DNA from: Aequorivita sp. CIP111184
GTDB taxonomy: Bacteria > Bacteroidota > Bacteroidia > Flavobacteriales > Flavobacteriaceae
Reading direction: 5' to 3'
DNA: 64,000 nucleotides
NCBI RefSeq assembly: GCF_900489465.1
Contig: NZ_UEFQ01000013.1
Location: forward strand, 806,001-870,000
Part shown: positions 8,768 to 16,940 of the stretch, piece by piece
How positions within the stretch are numbered: position 1 is the first letter of the stretch
Layout of the letters: each line of letters opens with the position of its first letter
Program-made: the position numbers and the translations under genes
Notes under the pieces: model-generated
Told to the model about the DNA's origin: nothing
Seen by the model: only the letters and a program-made list of their open reading frames with translations
Database searches by the model: none

Positions 8768-9169
8768 ATGAAGAAAAAAGAAGTGCCACAAGACAAAAGC
8801 AATTTGGAATCTGCAAATTTCCGTGAACTCTGTTACGCGGTTGACGAGAACGGAGAATACACAACAGAAAACAGTACAGGCTGGGAACCAAAAACTGTAG
8901 CGTTAAACAATGCAATTGACGATATTAACGAACGGATTGATGAAGCGAAAGCCCGAGTAATGAAAGGCGAAACCAGCCCCATTGAATATTACATGGAACT
9001 ACACAAAATGGACGTTGGCATTTTGGCGAGCTACGTTGGGTTTTGGCAATGGAAAGTGAAAAGACATTTTAAACCATCTACTTTTAAAAAATTGAACAGT
9101 AAAACTTTGAATAAATACGCTGAGGTTTTTGAGATTTCAGTTGAAGAACTTCAGAATATTTCAAAATAA
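8768..9169 (+). CDS. Unrecognised 133-residue protein coupled to the BtrH-like gene
   Basis: No family is recognised. The protein is hydrophilic and soluble, with a helical middle (IDDINERIDEAKARVMKGE, about residues 57-75) and a C-terminal stretch (KTLNKYAEVFEISVEELQNI) that resembles the last helices of a Cro/XRE-like helix-turn-helix. Gln-Trp-Lys and Lys-rich patches lie just before it. It starts two bases after the dehydratase-like gene and its stop overlaps the next start (TAATG), so it is likely made in step with the BtrH-like enzyme. It could be a partner protein or a small regulator. Confidence 0.65.
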   Translation: MKKKEVPQDKSNLESANFRELCYAVDENGEYTTENSTGWEPKTVALNNAIDDINERIDEAKARVMKGETSPIEYYMELHKMDVGILASYVGFWQWKVKRHFKPSTFKKLNSKTLNKYAEVFEISVEELQNISK

Positions 9170-10164
9170 TGGAAATAAACTTTACCCACCACCAATCTGC
9201 CCACTGCGAAAATGGAGTGGTTTCGAACCTAATGAAACACAACGGTTTCAGCGTGAGCGAGCCTATGGTTTTTGGTATTGGCAGCGGCTTGTTGTTTTGT
9301 TATATTCCGTTGCTAAAGGTAAATCATGCTCCTGTGATTACGTATCGCGCAATGCCTGGACATATTTTTAAAAAGTTCGCAAAGCGCACAGGCGTAAAAA
9401 TGAAACGTGAAAAATTTAGCAATCCAAAAGACGCTAAAACACGTTTGGATGAAAATCTTGAAAAGAATAATCCTGTTGGACTACAAGTTGGTATTTACAA
9501 CTTAGTTTATTTTCCGGATGAATACCGTTTTCATTTCAATGCTCACAATATGGTTGTTTATGGGAAGCAAGACAATCGTTATTTAATCAGTGATCCGGTA
9601 ATGGAAAACGTGACTTCCCTTTCAGAAAAAGAATTGGAAAAAGTGCGTTTTGCAAAAGGCGCTTTTGCACCTAAAGGGCATATGTATTATCCAATTTCGT
9701 TTCCCGAGAAACTGGAACTTGAAAAAGCAATCGTAAAAGGAATTAAAGATACCTGCAAAGCAATGCTAGCACCAGTTTCTTTTGTTGGCGTAAAAGGAAT
9801 TCATAAAATAGCGGGTTTAATCAGAAAATGGCCGAAGAAAAAAGGAATTAAAACCGCAAATCATTATTTGGGACAAGTGGTGCGAATGCAAGAAGAAATA
9901 GGCACAGGCGGTGGAGGTTTTCGATATATTTATGCTGCATTTTTACAGGAATCTGGGAAATTGCTTGGTAACGAAAAATTGATTGAACTGTCAAAAGAAA
10001 TGACAGAAATTGGCGATTTATGGCGAGATTTCGCCCTTGAAGCATCGCGTATTTATAAAAACCGTAGTGCTCAAACTGACAGCTACAATAAAGTCGCTGA
10101 CCAATTGGACCATATTGCCGATTTGGAAAAAGTGTTCTTTAAGAAGCTAAAAAAGGCAATTTAA
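9169..10164 (+). CDS. BtrH-like acyltransferase candidate (papain-like N-domain, DUF4872-type C-domain)
   Basis: Protein of 331 residues. The N-terminal half resembles butirosin BtrH, which transfers an acyl group from ACP to an aminoglycoside. A plausible Cys-His-Asp triad is visible: Cys13 (SAHCENGVVSN), His126 (FHFNAHNMVVYG) and Asp142 (LISDPV). The C-terminal half (about 185-331) is helical, as in the DUF4872 part of that family. It lies between the dehydratases and an ABC exporter. An ACP-dependent acyl transfer here could build the ester between the polyene acid and the dialkylresorcinol; this is inference. A cysteine protease role is the alternative. Confidence 0.72.
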   Translation: MEINFTHHQSAHCENGVVSNLMKHNGFSVSEPMVFGIGSGLLFCYIPLLKVNHAPVITYRAMPGHIFKKFAKRTGVKMKREKFSNPKDAKTRLDENLEKNNPVGLQVGIYNLVYFPDEYRFHFNAHNMVVYGKQDNRYLISDPVMENVTSLSEKELEKVRFAKGAFAPKGHMYYPISFPEKLELEKAIVKGIKDTCKAMLAPVSFVGVKGIHKIAGLIRKWPKKKGIKTANHYLGQVVRMQEEIGTGGGGFRYIYAAFLQESGKLLGNEKLIELSKEMTEIGDLWRDFALEASRIYKNRSAQTDSYNKVADQLDHIADLEKVFFKKLKKAI

Positions 10165-10192
10165 AAAGTTCCCTTTGGGGATTTAGGGGACA

Positions 10193-10936
10193 ATGATAGA
10201 AATAAACCAACTTTCAAAAAAATACAAAGGCGCCGAATTCTTTTCGGTAAAAGACCTTAATTTGAAAGTTGAAGATGGTGAAATTTACGGCCTGCTCGGT
10301 CCAAACGGCGCTGGAAAAACCACGCTGATTTCAATGTTAACTTCTTTGCTGAAACCTACTTCAGGCTCCTTCACAATTAACGGTTTGAATTTTAAGGAAA
10401 ACAAAAATCAATTAAAACAATTGATTGGCATTGTGCCGCAGGAATATGCATTGTATCCAACGCTTACAGCGTATGAGAACTTACAATACTTTGGAAGTAT
10501 GTATGGAATTAAAGGTGAAATCCTTAAAAAATCCATCAATGAGCATCTCGAGGTAATGGGGCTTTCAAAATTTGCCCATAAAAAAATAGATACTTTTTCC
10601 GGAGGAATGAAACGCCGCATAAATTTGATTGCTGGAATACTTCACCAACCCAAAGTGTTGTTTTTGGACGAGCCCACTGTTGGCGTAGATGTACAATCAA
10701 AAAACGTAATAATTGATTATTTAAAATTGCTAAATACGCAAGGAACTACAATTGTTTATACTTCACACCATTTGAACGAAGCGGAATTTTTCTGCACCCA
10801 TGTAGCCATAATTGACAATGGCGAAATTATTGTAAAAGGCATTCCTTCCGAATTGATAAAAAACCAAGCCGGCGCCCACAATCTTGAAGATGTATTTTTA
10901 GCACAAACTGGTAAAGCACTTCGCGATCATGCATAA
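10193..10936 (+). CDS. ABC transporter ATP-binding protein
   Basis: Protein of 247 residues with Walker A GPNGAGKTT (about residue 36), signature FSGGMKRR (about 139) and Walker B VLFLDEPTVGVD (about 158), followed by the switch His in YTSHHLNEAE. It energises the ABC-2-type permease encoded immediately downstream, whose start overlaps its last eight bases. The pair is probably an exporter of the pigment, a precursor or a toxic intermediate. The subtype (drug/lipid exporter DrrA/CcmA-like) does not fix the substrate. Confidence 0.9.
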   Translation: MIEINQLSKKYKGAEFFSVKDLNLKVEDGEIYGLLGPNGAGKTTLISMLTSLLKPTSGSFTINGLNFKENKNQLKQLIGIVPQEYALYPTLTAYENLQYFGSMYGIKGEILKKSINEHLEVMGLSKFAHKKIDTFSGGMKRRINLIAGILHQPKVLFLDEPTVGVDVQSKNVIIDYLKLLNTQGTTIVYTSHHLNEAEFFCTHVAIIDNGEIIVKGIPSELIKNQAGAHNLEDVFLAQTGKALRDHA

Positions 10937-12197
10937 ACTTTGGGCCTCCACATATAAAGAAATGCTTTTGCTGGTGCGTGATTTGGGCGGAATAGCAATT
11001 CTTTTTATAATGCCAGTTTTATTACTGATTGTGATTACTTTGGTTCAGGACAGTACCTTCAAAACCATCAGTGACATTAAAATCCCTGTGCTTTTGGTGG
11101 ATAATGACAATGGCGAAGTTTCAAAAAATATTATTGAAAACCTTGCAGAATCCAACTCGTTTGAAATCATTCAGAAATCTTCTGAAGAAGAAGCAAAAGA
11201 AGCAGTTTTCTCTGGAAAATATCAGCTTGCAATAGTAATTCCCGAAAACCTTTCAGCCTCACTTCAGAAGAAAGTTGACCAAAATGTAGAAGGAATTTTA
11301 TCAAAATTTGGACTGGAAGAAGATACTTTGAATATTACAAAAGAAGTTATTTCGCAAAAGGAAGTCCGTTTGTATTTTGATCCCGCAACACAAGTTAGTT
11401 TCAAATCTTCGGTAAAGAACGGTATCGAGAAAATGATTTCAAAAATTGAAACACAAAGCATTTACAAAACTTTTCAAACGGAATTGGACGAAGAAGATTC
11501 AGAACCAATTTTCGACACTGAAAACTTTATTGCTTTCAAAGAAATTCTTCCTACAAAAAACAACGAGGAAATCATTCCAAACTCAGCCCAGCACAACGTT
11601 CCAGCGTGGACGCTGTTTGCTATTTTCTTTATTATTGTTCCACTTTCCATCAATTTGGTAAAGGAAAAAAATCAAGGCACGTTTGTGCGTTTACGCACTA
11701 ATCCAGTAAGTTACGCAACCGTTTTGGGCGGAAAAACAATTGTTTATTTGGGTGTTTGTTTAATACAATTTACGTTGATGTTGCTTGTTGGAATTTATCT
11801 TTTTCCAGCTATAGGTCTTCCGGGAGTTGATGTTTCAGGGAAATTGCCAATGCTTTATATTGTTGCGCTTTTCTCCGGTTTGGCTGCAATAGGCTTGGGA
11901 TTACTTATGGGAACCATTGCAAAAACACAGGAACAAGCAGCTCCGTTTGGAGCCACGTCGGTTGTTATTTTGGCTGCGCTTGGTGGGGTTTGGGTCCCCG
12001 TTTTTGTAATGCCGAAGTTTATGCAATTAGTTTCCAAAATTTCCCCGATGAATTGGGGTTTGGAAGCATTCTACGATGTATTTTTAAGAAATGTGGGATT
12101 TGCTAAAATCCTTCCCGAAATTTCGTTATTATTGTTGTTCTTCCTCACAACAATCATAATTGCAATAATTTATAATAGAAAAAAGAATGCCGTCTGA
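10929..12197 (+). CDS. ABC-2 type transporter permease
   Basis: Protein of 422 residues with the YhfK/YbhR-type layout: one N-terminal helix (about 20-40), a large extracytoplasmic domain (about 45-230), then five or so helices to the C-terminus (LFAIFFIIVPLSINLV, the LMLLVGIYLF and ALFSGLAAIGLGLLMG segments, a helix near 340-360 and a last one at 400-417). It forms the exporter with the preceding ATPase and overlaps the following thioesterase gene by 11 bases. Confidence 0.88.
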   Translation: MHKLWASTYKEMLLLVRDLGGIAILFIMPVLLLIVITLVQDSTFKTISDIKIPVLLVDNDNGEVSKNIIENLAESNSFEIIQKSSEEEAKEAVFSGKYQLAIVIPENLSASLQKKVDQNVEGILSKFGLEEDTLNITKEVISQKEVRLYFDPATQVSFKSSVKNGIEKMISKIETQSIYKTFQTELDEEDSEPIFDTENFIAFKEILPTKNNEEIIPNSAQHNVPAWTLFAIFFIIVPLSINLVKEKNQGTFVRLRTNPVSYATVLGGKTIVYLGVCLIQFTLMLLVGIYLFPAIGLPGVDVSGKLPMLYIVALFSGLAAIGLGLLMGTIAKTQEQAAPFGATSVVILAALGGVWVPVFVMPKFMQLVSKISPMNWGLEAFYDVFLRNVGFAKILPEISLLLLFFLTTIIIAIIYNRKKNAV

Positions 12198-12615
12198 CAC
12201 TAAAAATGAAATAAGCTTTACTTCTGAAATCCGCGTTCGTTTTACAGAAACCGATCCCTTGGGAATTGTATGGCACGGCAATTATATCCAGTATTTTGAA
12301 GATGGCCGCGAGGCTTTTGGAAGAGAGCACGGTATTTCCTATTTAGAACAGAAAGCGAATGGATATACTTCTCCAATTGTAAAATCTACGTGCGAACATA
12401 AGCTACCGTTGCGTTATGGAGATGTGGCAACTATTAAGACCAACTTTATAAATTCTCCAGCTGCGAAAATGATTTTTCGATATCGAATATTTGATCCAAA
12501 AGGAAGACTTACCTGTTTGGGCGAAACCATCCAGGTTTTTTTGAATGAAGAAGGGGAACTTTCGTTAACGCCTCCAGAATTTTTCGCAAATTGGAAAGAG
12601 AAAATGGGTCTTTAA
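12187..12615 (+). CDS. Acyl-ACP/acyl-CoA thioesterase, 4HBT hotdog family
   Basis: A 142-residue hotdog protein with the YbgC/4-hydroxybenzoyl-CoA thioesterase signature FTETDPLGIVWHGNYIQYFEDGREAF (given here as positions 19-44; key residues Asp23, His29, Asn31 and Tyr32). Within the cluster it could release the finished chain or edit stalled carrier proteins. It overlaps the permease end and is followed three bases later by a ketosynthase. Confidence 0.85.
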   Translation: MPSDTKNEISFTSEIRVRFTETDPLGIVWHGNYIQYFEDGREAFGREHGISYLEQKANGYTSPIVKSTCEHKLPLRYGDVATIKTNFINSPAAKMIFRYRIFDPKGRLTCLGETIQVFLNEEGELSLTPPEFFANWKEKMGL

Positions 12616-12618
12616 AGA

Positions 12619-13776
12619 ATGGCAAAGACATATCTTTCATATAATAATATTCATAGCAACTTAGGTTTTAACAGCGAAACGGTTGTTGAAAATATTTCAA
12701 AAGGTTTATCGGGGCTTGATAGATATGAAGATGCTTCGCTGTTGCCTGGACCCTTTTGTGCTTCCCTAATTTCTTCCGAAAAAATAGAGGACGAATTTAA
12801 TAAAATTGGAGATGCTTCAAAATTCACGAAGCTGGAGCAAATGATGATTCTCTCTCTAAAAAAAGTTGTTGATCCTTCAAATATTCCTTTAAATGAAAAA
12901 GTAGGTTTAATAATTTCAACTACAAAAGGGAATATAGATGTACTTGAAAAAGAAAGTGAATTTCCTAAAAATCGTGCTTATTTGAGCGAATTGGGAAAAA
13001 TAATTCAAAATTTCTTCGGTTTTAAAAATGAGTCAATTGTGCTTTCAAACGCATGCGTTTCTGGCGTTATGGCTATTTCTGTTGCAAAACGATTTATTTC
13101 TGAAGGAAAATATGATAACGTATTTATTGCCAGCGGCGATTTGGTAACGAAATTCATCCTTTCCGGTTTCAATTCGTTTCAGGCTTTATCAGCAGAGCCC
13201 TGCAAGCCTTATGATAAATATAGGGTTGGTATTAATCTAGGTGAAGTTTCTGCGAGTGTTTTGGTTACTTCTTCAAAAGAAGGTCTTCCTGCAGAAGCGG
13301 TGGAAATTTTAGGCGATGCATCCAGAAATGATGCAAATCATATTTCTGGTCCATCGCGAACAGGCGAAGGACTTTTCCGCAGTGTAAAGGCTGCGCTAAA
13401 TGAAGCAAATATAACTTCTGCAGAAATCGATTATATTTCTGCACATGGCACCGCAACTCCTTTTAATGATGAAATGGAAGCCATTGCTTTCAGTAGATTG
13501 GGAATGGAACTTGTTCCATTAAATAGTTTAAAAGGATTTTTTGGTCATACCTTGGGAGCTTCAGGCTTGTTGGAAACCATTGTGGGAATGCATTCTATGG
13601 AAAAAAATATACTTTTTTCATCCAAAGGATTTACCGAACTTGGCGTTTCAAAACATATAAATATCATCAAAGGCAATACGCCAAAAATGTTAAAAGTTTT
13701 CCTTAAAACTGCCTCTGGTTTTGGTGGATGTAACACGGCGGTGATTTTCAAAAAAACAACAACTAACCAACCATAA
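12619..13776 (+). CDS. Beta-ketoacyl-ACP synthase, second copy
   Basis: Protein of 385 residues with Cys146 (SNACVSGVMA), His276 (ISAHGTATPF) and His310 (FFGHTLGASG), an intact condensing triad. The N-terminus is atypical: it lacks the usual VVITGMG strand and starts with KTYLSYNNIHSN, marking a diverged, cluster-specific lineage. It may be devoted to initiation from the aryl starter or to particular chain lengths. It is separated by three bases from the thioesterase and abuts the methyltransferase. Confidence 0.87.
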   Translation: MAKTYLSYNNIHSNLGFNSETVVENISKGLSGLDRYEDASLLPGPFCASLISSEKIEDEFNKIGDASKFTKLEQMMILSLKKVVDPSNIPLNEKVGLIISTTKGNIDVLEKESEFPKNRAYLSELGKIIQNFFGFKNESIVLSNACVSGVMAISVAKRFISEGKYDNVFIASGDLVTKFILSGFNSFQALSAEPCKPYDKYRVGINLGEVSASVLVTSSKEGLPAEAVEILGDASRNDANHISGPSRTGEGLFRSVKAALNEANITSAEIDYISAHGTATPFNDEMEAIAFSRLGMELVPLNSLKGFFGHTLGASGLLETIVGMHSMEKNILFSSKGFTELGVSKHINIIKGNTPKMLKVFLKTASGFGGCNTAVIFKKTTTNQP

Positions 13777-14844
13777 ATGCAACCAACCACTAAAAAAATG
13801 AATGCCATTGAGGCTTTGGAAGAAGCACACAGGATTGCTTTTGCACCCTTTGTTTTCCAAGCTTCGGTATCGCTCCGCAAACTTGGAATACTCGATTATA
13901 TTTTTGACCAACGGGACGATGGTGGCCCAACAGTTGATGAAATTTCCGAAAAACTTTCACTTAGTCCTTACGGCGTTGGTGTTTTGTTAGAAATTGCTGA
14001 AACATCAAATATTGTAAGTAAGAACGCAGAAAATAAATTTGAATTGACCAAAGTTGGCTATTTTTTGAATTATAATACCACTGCTAGTGTGAATCTAAAT
14101 TTCACCCATGATGTTTGCTACAAAGGTTTGTTTTATTTGAACGATTCCATCAAAACGGGAAAACCTGAAGGGTTGAAAGAATTGGGACAATGGAATACTA
14201 TTTACGAAGGCTTGTCTAAACTTAAACCTAACGAACAGAAATCCTGGTTTGATTTTGACCATCATTATTCTGACGGTATTTTTGAAGATGCCCTCGAAAA
14301 AATATTTGAAAGAAAACCAAAGACACTTTTTGATATTGGAGGTAACACCGGTAAATTTTCGGTAAAATGCTGTAACTTCAATGAAGATGTGGATGTGAAA
14401 ATCATCGATTTACCTGGCCAACTTAATATTGCATTGAAAAATGCAGCGAGCAATGGTTTTAAAGATAGAATTTCTGGCCACCCTATTGATTGGCTTTCTG
14501 AAAATCCGCAGATACCCGAGGGAGCAGACATAATTTGGATGTGTCAATTTTTAGACTGCTTTTCGGAAGATGAAATAGTGAAAGTACTAAGTACATGTGC
14601 AGAATCTATGGATGGGAATGCGGAATTGATTATTGTGGAAACCTTTACCGATAGACAGCATTTTAAATCGACACAATTTATTTTGGAAGCTACTTCGCTT
14701 TATTTTACAGTACTTGCCAACGGAAATAGTAAAATGTATCCGGCTAGTGTTTTTTTAAGGTTGATAGAAAAAGCAGGACTACAAATTCAGGAAGATATAA
14801 AACTGGGTGAGTACCACACAATGTTGGTTTGTAAAAAGAAGTAA
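13777..14844 (+). CDS. SAM-dependent O-methyltransferase, small-molecule type
   Basis: Protein of 355 residues with an N-terminal winged-helix dimerisation region (about 10-100; LGILDYIFDQ, VDEISEKLSLSPYGVGVLLEIAE). A C-terminal Rossmann domain has the SAM loop LFDIGGNTGKFS near residue 189 and IIDLPGQLNIA near 209. Proteins of this architecture methylate phenolic or polyketide hydroxyls or ring carbons; some flexirubins carry ring methylation. ATG 13777 abuts the upstream stop; ATG 13798 is an alternative start. Confidence 0.85.
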   Translation: MQPTTKKMNAIEALEEAHRIAFAPFVFQASVSLRKLGILDYIFDQRDDGGPTVDEISEKLSLSPYGVGVLLEIAETSNIVSKNAENKFELTKVGYFLNYNTTASVNLNFTHDVCYKGLFYLNDSIKTGKPEGLKELGQWNTIYEGLSKLKPNEQKSWFDFDHHYSDGIFEDALEKIFERKPKTLFDIGGNTGKFSVKCCNFNEDVDVKIIDLPGQLNIALKNAASNGFKDRISGHPIDWLSENPQIPEGADIIWMCQFLDCFSEDEIVKVLSTCAESMDGNAELIIVETFTDRQHFKSTQFILEATSLYFTVLANGNSKMYPASVFLRLIEKAGLQIQEDIKLGEYHTMLVCKKK

Positions 14845-14847
14845 AAA

Positions 14848-15465
14848 TTGACCAAAACATTTCACATAAAAAGCTATTCCCATATAAAGAATCAAACTGT
14901 TTCAGTAAACGGTCAAGCTATTTTTAGGGATGAAAATGAAGATTTTCCATTATTCATAAAAAATGCTTACAAGTTTTTAAAAACGGATTATCCCAAGTTT
15001 TTTAAAATGGATAACTTAAGCAAACTCGCTTTTTTGGCAGCAGATGTATTGTTGAAAAATGAAAACTTAAACGAAGAAGAAAACAACATTGCGCTCATAT
15101 TTTCAAACAAAGCTTCCAGTTTAGACACAGACCGTAAACATCAAGCGGCTATAGAGAATGAAGCTGAATACTTCCCTAGTCCGGCGGTTTTTGTATATAC
15201 TCTTCCAAATATTTGTTTGGGCGAGATAAGTATTAAACACAGGCTTTATTCTGAAAATAGTTTTTTTATCTTTGACCGCTTTAATGCAGAACATTTGCAA
15301 CTGTACACTAACAGTTTATTGCAAAGTGGAAAGGCTGAAAAAGTACTTTGTGGCTGGGTAGATTTTGATGACAACAGCTATGAAGCGTTTCTATATTTAG
15401 TTGAAAACGTAGGTAAAATTGAACACAACACGGAAGAAATAACCAGATTATACAACATATTATGA
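14848..15465 (+). CDS. Half-length ketosynthase-like protein without catalytic Cys (mini chain-length-factor candidate)
   Basis: Protein of 205 residues that aligns by eye with only the N-terminal half of a ketosynthase: SPAVFVYTLPNICLGEISIK (residues 111-130) matches the FabF stretch before the active site, and SLLQSGKAEKVLCGW matches the helix and strand after it. The active-site Cys position falls in FIFDRFNAEH, with no Cys, and the C-terminal half with both His is missing. Cys123 belongs to an upstream loop. It starts at a TTG three bases after the methyltransferase and overlaps the next ACP by four bases. It recalls the short ApeC-like partner of aryl-polyene ketosynthases. Confidence 0.7.
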   Translation: MTKTFHIKSYSHIKNQTVSVNGQAIFRDENEDFPLFIKNAYKFLKTDYPKFFKMDNLSKLAFLAADVLLKNENLNEEENNIALIFSNKASSLDTDRKHQAAIENEAEYFPSPAVFVYTLPNICLGEISIKHRLYSENSFFIFDRFNAEHLQLYTNSLLQSGKAEKVLCGWVDFDDNSYEAFLYLVENVGKIEHNTEEITRLYNIL

Positions 15466-15719
15466 GCGAATTGAAAGAAGAATTAAAAGCGAAAATCATT
15501 GAACAGTTAAATCTCGAAGACGTTTCAGTAGCTGAAATTGCAGACGACGATGCACTCTTTGGTGACGGCCTTGGCTTGGATTCCATTGATGCTTTGGAAC
15601 TTATCGTAATGCTGGACAAAGATTACGGCATCCGTTTGAGCGATCCAAAAGAAGGAAGAAAGATTTTTGAATCTGTACAAGTGATGGCAGATTATATTGA
15701 AGAGCACCGCACAAAGTAA
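15462..15719 (+). CDS. Acyl carrier protein, second copy
   Basis: Carrier protein of 85 residues with the attachment site GLGLDSIDALELIVML (Ser40). It overlaps the mini-ketosynthase gene (ATGA) and precedes a full ketosynthase, so these three likely work as one elongation unit. The helix II sequence differs clearly from the first ACP, which suggests the two discriminate between partner enzymes. Confidence 0.9.
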   Translation: MSELKEELKAKIIEQLNLEDVSVAEIADDDALFGDGLGLDSIDALELIVMLDKDYGIRLSDPKEGRKIFESVQVMADYIEEHRTK

Positions 15720-15737
15720 CTTCCGAAATAAAATTTT

Positions 15738-16940
15738 ATGGGCAAAGGCGTAGCCATAACCGGAATGGGTATTATTTCTGCCATTGGCAACAATGTGCTG
15801 GAAAATTATGACGCGCTTATAAATGGAAGAAAAGGTATCACCCGCGTTGAAAATATTGAAACTATTCAGCGAGACGAAATTATGGTTGGAGAAATTAAAT
15901 TCACGAATGATGAATTGATTGCCCGACTTAATCTTCCGCCAGAAAATAATTATTCCCGTACAGCAATGCTTGGTGCTATAGCTGCAAAAGAGGCTTTTAC
16001 AAATGCAGGAATAACCAACATCAAAAAATACAAAACAGGTATCGTTTCCGGAACCAGCGTTGGCGGAATGGATATGACTGAAAAATATTATTACGAATAT
16101 CTTACCGAAAAAGCGCCGCAAAAATATATTGAAAGTCATCACGCTGGCGATTCTACACAGAAAATCGCTGAACAATTAGGAATTGAAGAGAGCTTGGTAA
16201 CAACAATTAGTACCGCTTGTTCTTCCGCAGCAAATGCAATTATGCTTGGCGCGCGTTTGATTCAATCTGGAAAATTGGATAGAGTTTTGGTCGGCGGTGC
16301 AGATTGCCTTTCAAAATTTACAATCAACGGTTTTAAAACTTTAATGATTTTAAGCGATACTTACAACACTCCTTTTGATGAAAACCGAAAAGGATTGAAT
16401 CTTGGCGAGGCTGCAGCATTTCTGGTTTTAGAAAGTGATAAAGTTGTAAAAGCTGAAAACAAAAAAGTGCTAGCCTACGTAAAAGGCTACGGAAATGCCA
16501 ATGATGCCTTTCACCAAACTGCTTCTTCAGAAAATGGTGATGGCGCGACTTTAGCCATGGAAAAAGCATTGAAAATCGCAGGCTTAAATCCTTCGGAAAT
16601 TGATTATATAAATGCCCACGGCACCGCAACAGGCAATAACGATCTTTCAGAAGGCAGGGCGATACTTCGCGTTTTTGGAGCTAATCTGCCAGAATTCAGT
16701 TCAACAAAAGCATTTACCGGCCACACTTTGGCAGCGGCTGGAGCGATTGAAGCGGTTTATTCCGTTTTGGCACTTCAAAATAATGTGATTTTTCCAAACT
16801 TGAATTTTAAAACACCAATGAAGGAATTTTCCATGATTCCACAAACGGAATTAAAAGAAAAAGAATTGAACACGGTGCTTTCAAATTCACTTGGTTTTGG
16901 AGGGAATTGTTCTACAGTAATATTTTCAAAAGAAGCGTAA
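15738..16940 (+). CDS. Beta-ketoacyl-ACP synthase, third copy
   Basis: Protein of 400 residues with a canonical start (VAITGMGIISAIGNN) and intact Cys161 (STACSSAANA), His294 (NAHGTATGNN) and His329 (FTGHTLAAAG). It is flanked by two KS-like proteins that have lost their catalytic residues, so it is the best candidate for the catalytic subunit of a KS/chain-length-factor-type polyene synthase. Its stop overlaps the next start by one base. Confidence 0.9.
   Translation: MGKGVAITGMGIISAIGNNVLENYDALINGRKGITRVENIETIQRDEIMVGEIKFTNDELIARLNLPPENNYSRTAMLGAIAAKEAFTNAGITNIKKYKTGIVSGTSVGGMDMTEKYYYEYLTEKAPQKYIESHHAGDSTQKIAEQLGIEESLVTTISTACSSAANAIMLGARLIQSGKLDRVLVGGADCLSKFTINGFKTLMILSDTYNTPFDENRKGLNLGEAAAFLVLESDKVVKAENKKVLAYVKGYGNANDAFHQTASSENGDGATLAMEKALKIAGLNPSEIDYINAHGTATGNNDLSEGRAILRVFGANLPEFSSTKAFTGHTLAAAGAIEAVYSVLALQNNVIFPNLNFKTPMKEFSMIPQTELKEKELNTVLSNSLGFGGNCSTVIFSKEA

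Noticed and set aside
12619-13776. Second ketosynthase as a chain-length factor because of its odd N-terminus
   Set aside because: Cys146, His276 and His310 are all present, so it should be catalytic.
15525-16175. 216-codon minus-strand ORF opposite the ACP and third ketosynthase
   Set aside because: Antisense to two clearly coding genes with intact motifs; product is Phe/Ile/Ser-rich without family features.
16907-16939. TTG start extending the dead ketosynthase upstream
   Set aside because: The added residues are just the out-of-frame reading of the previous gene's end; ATG 16940 gives the usual N-terminal strand and a TAATG overlap.
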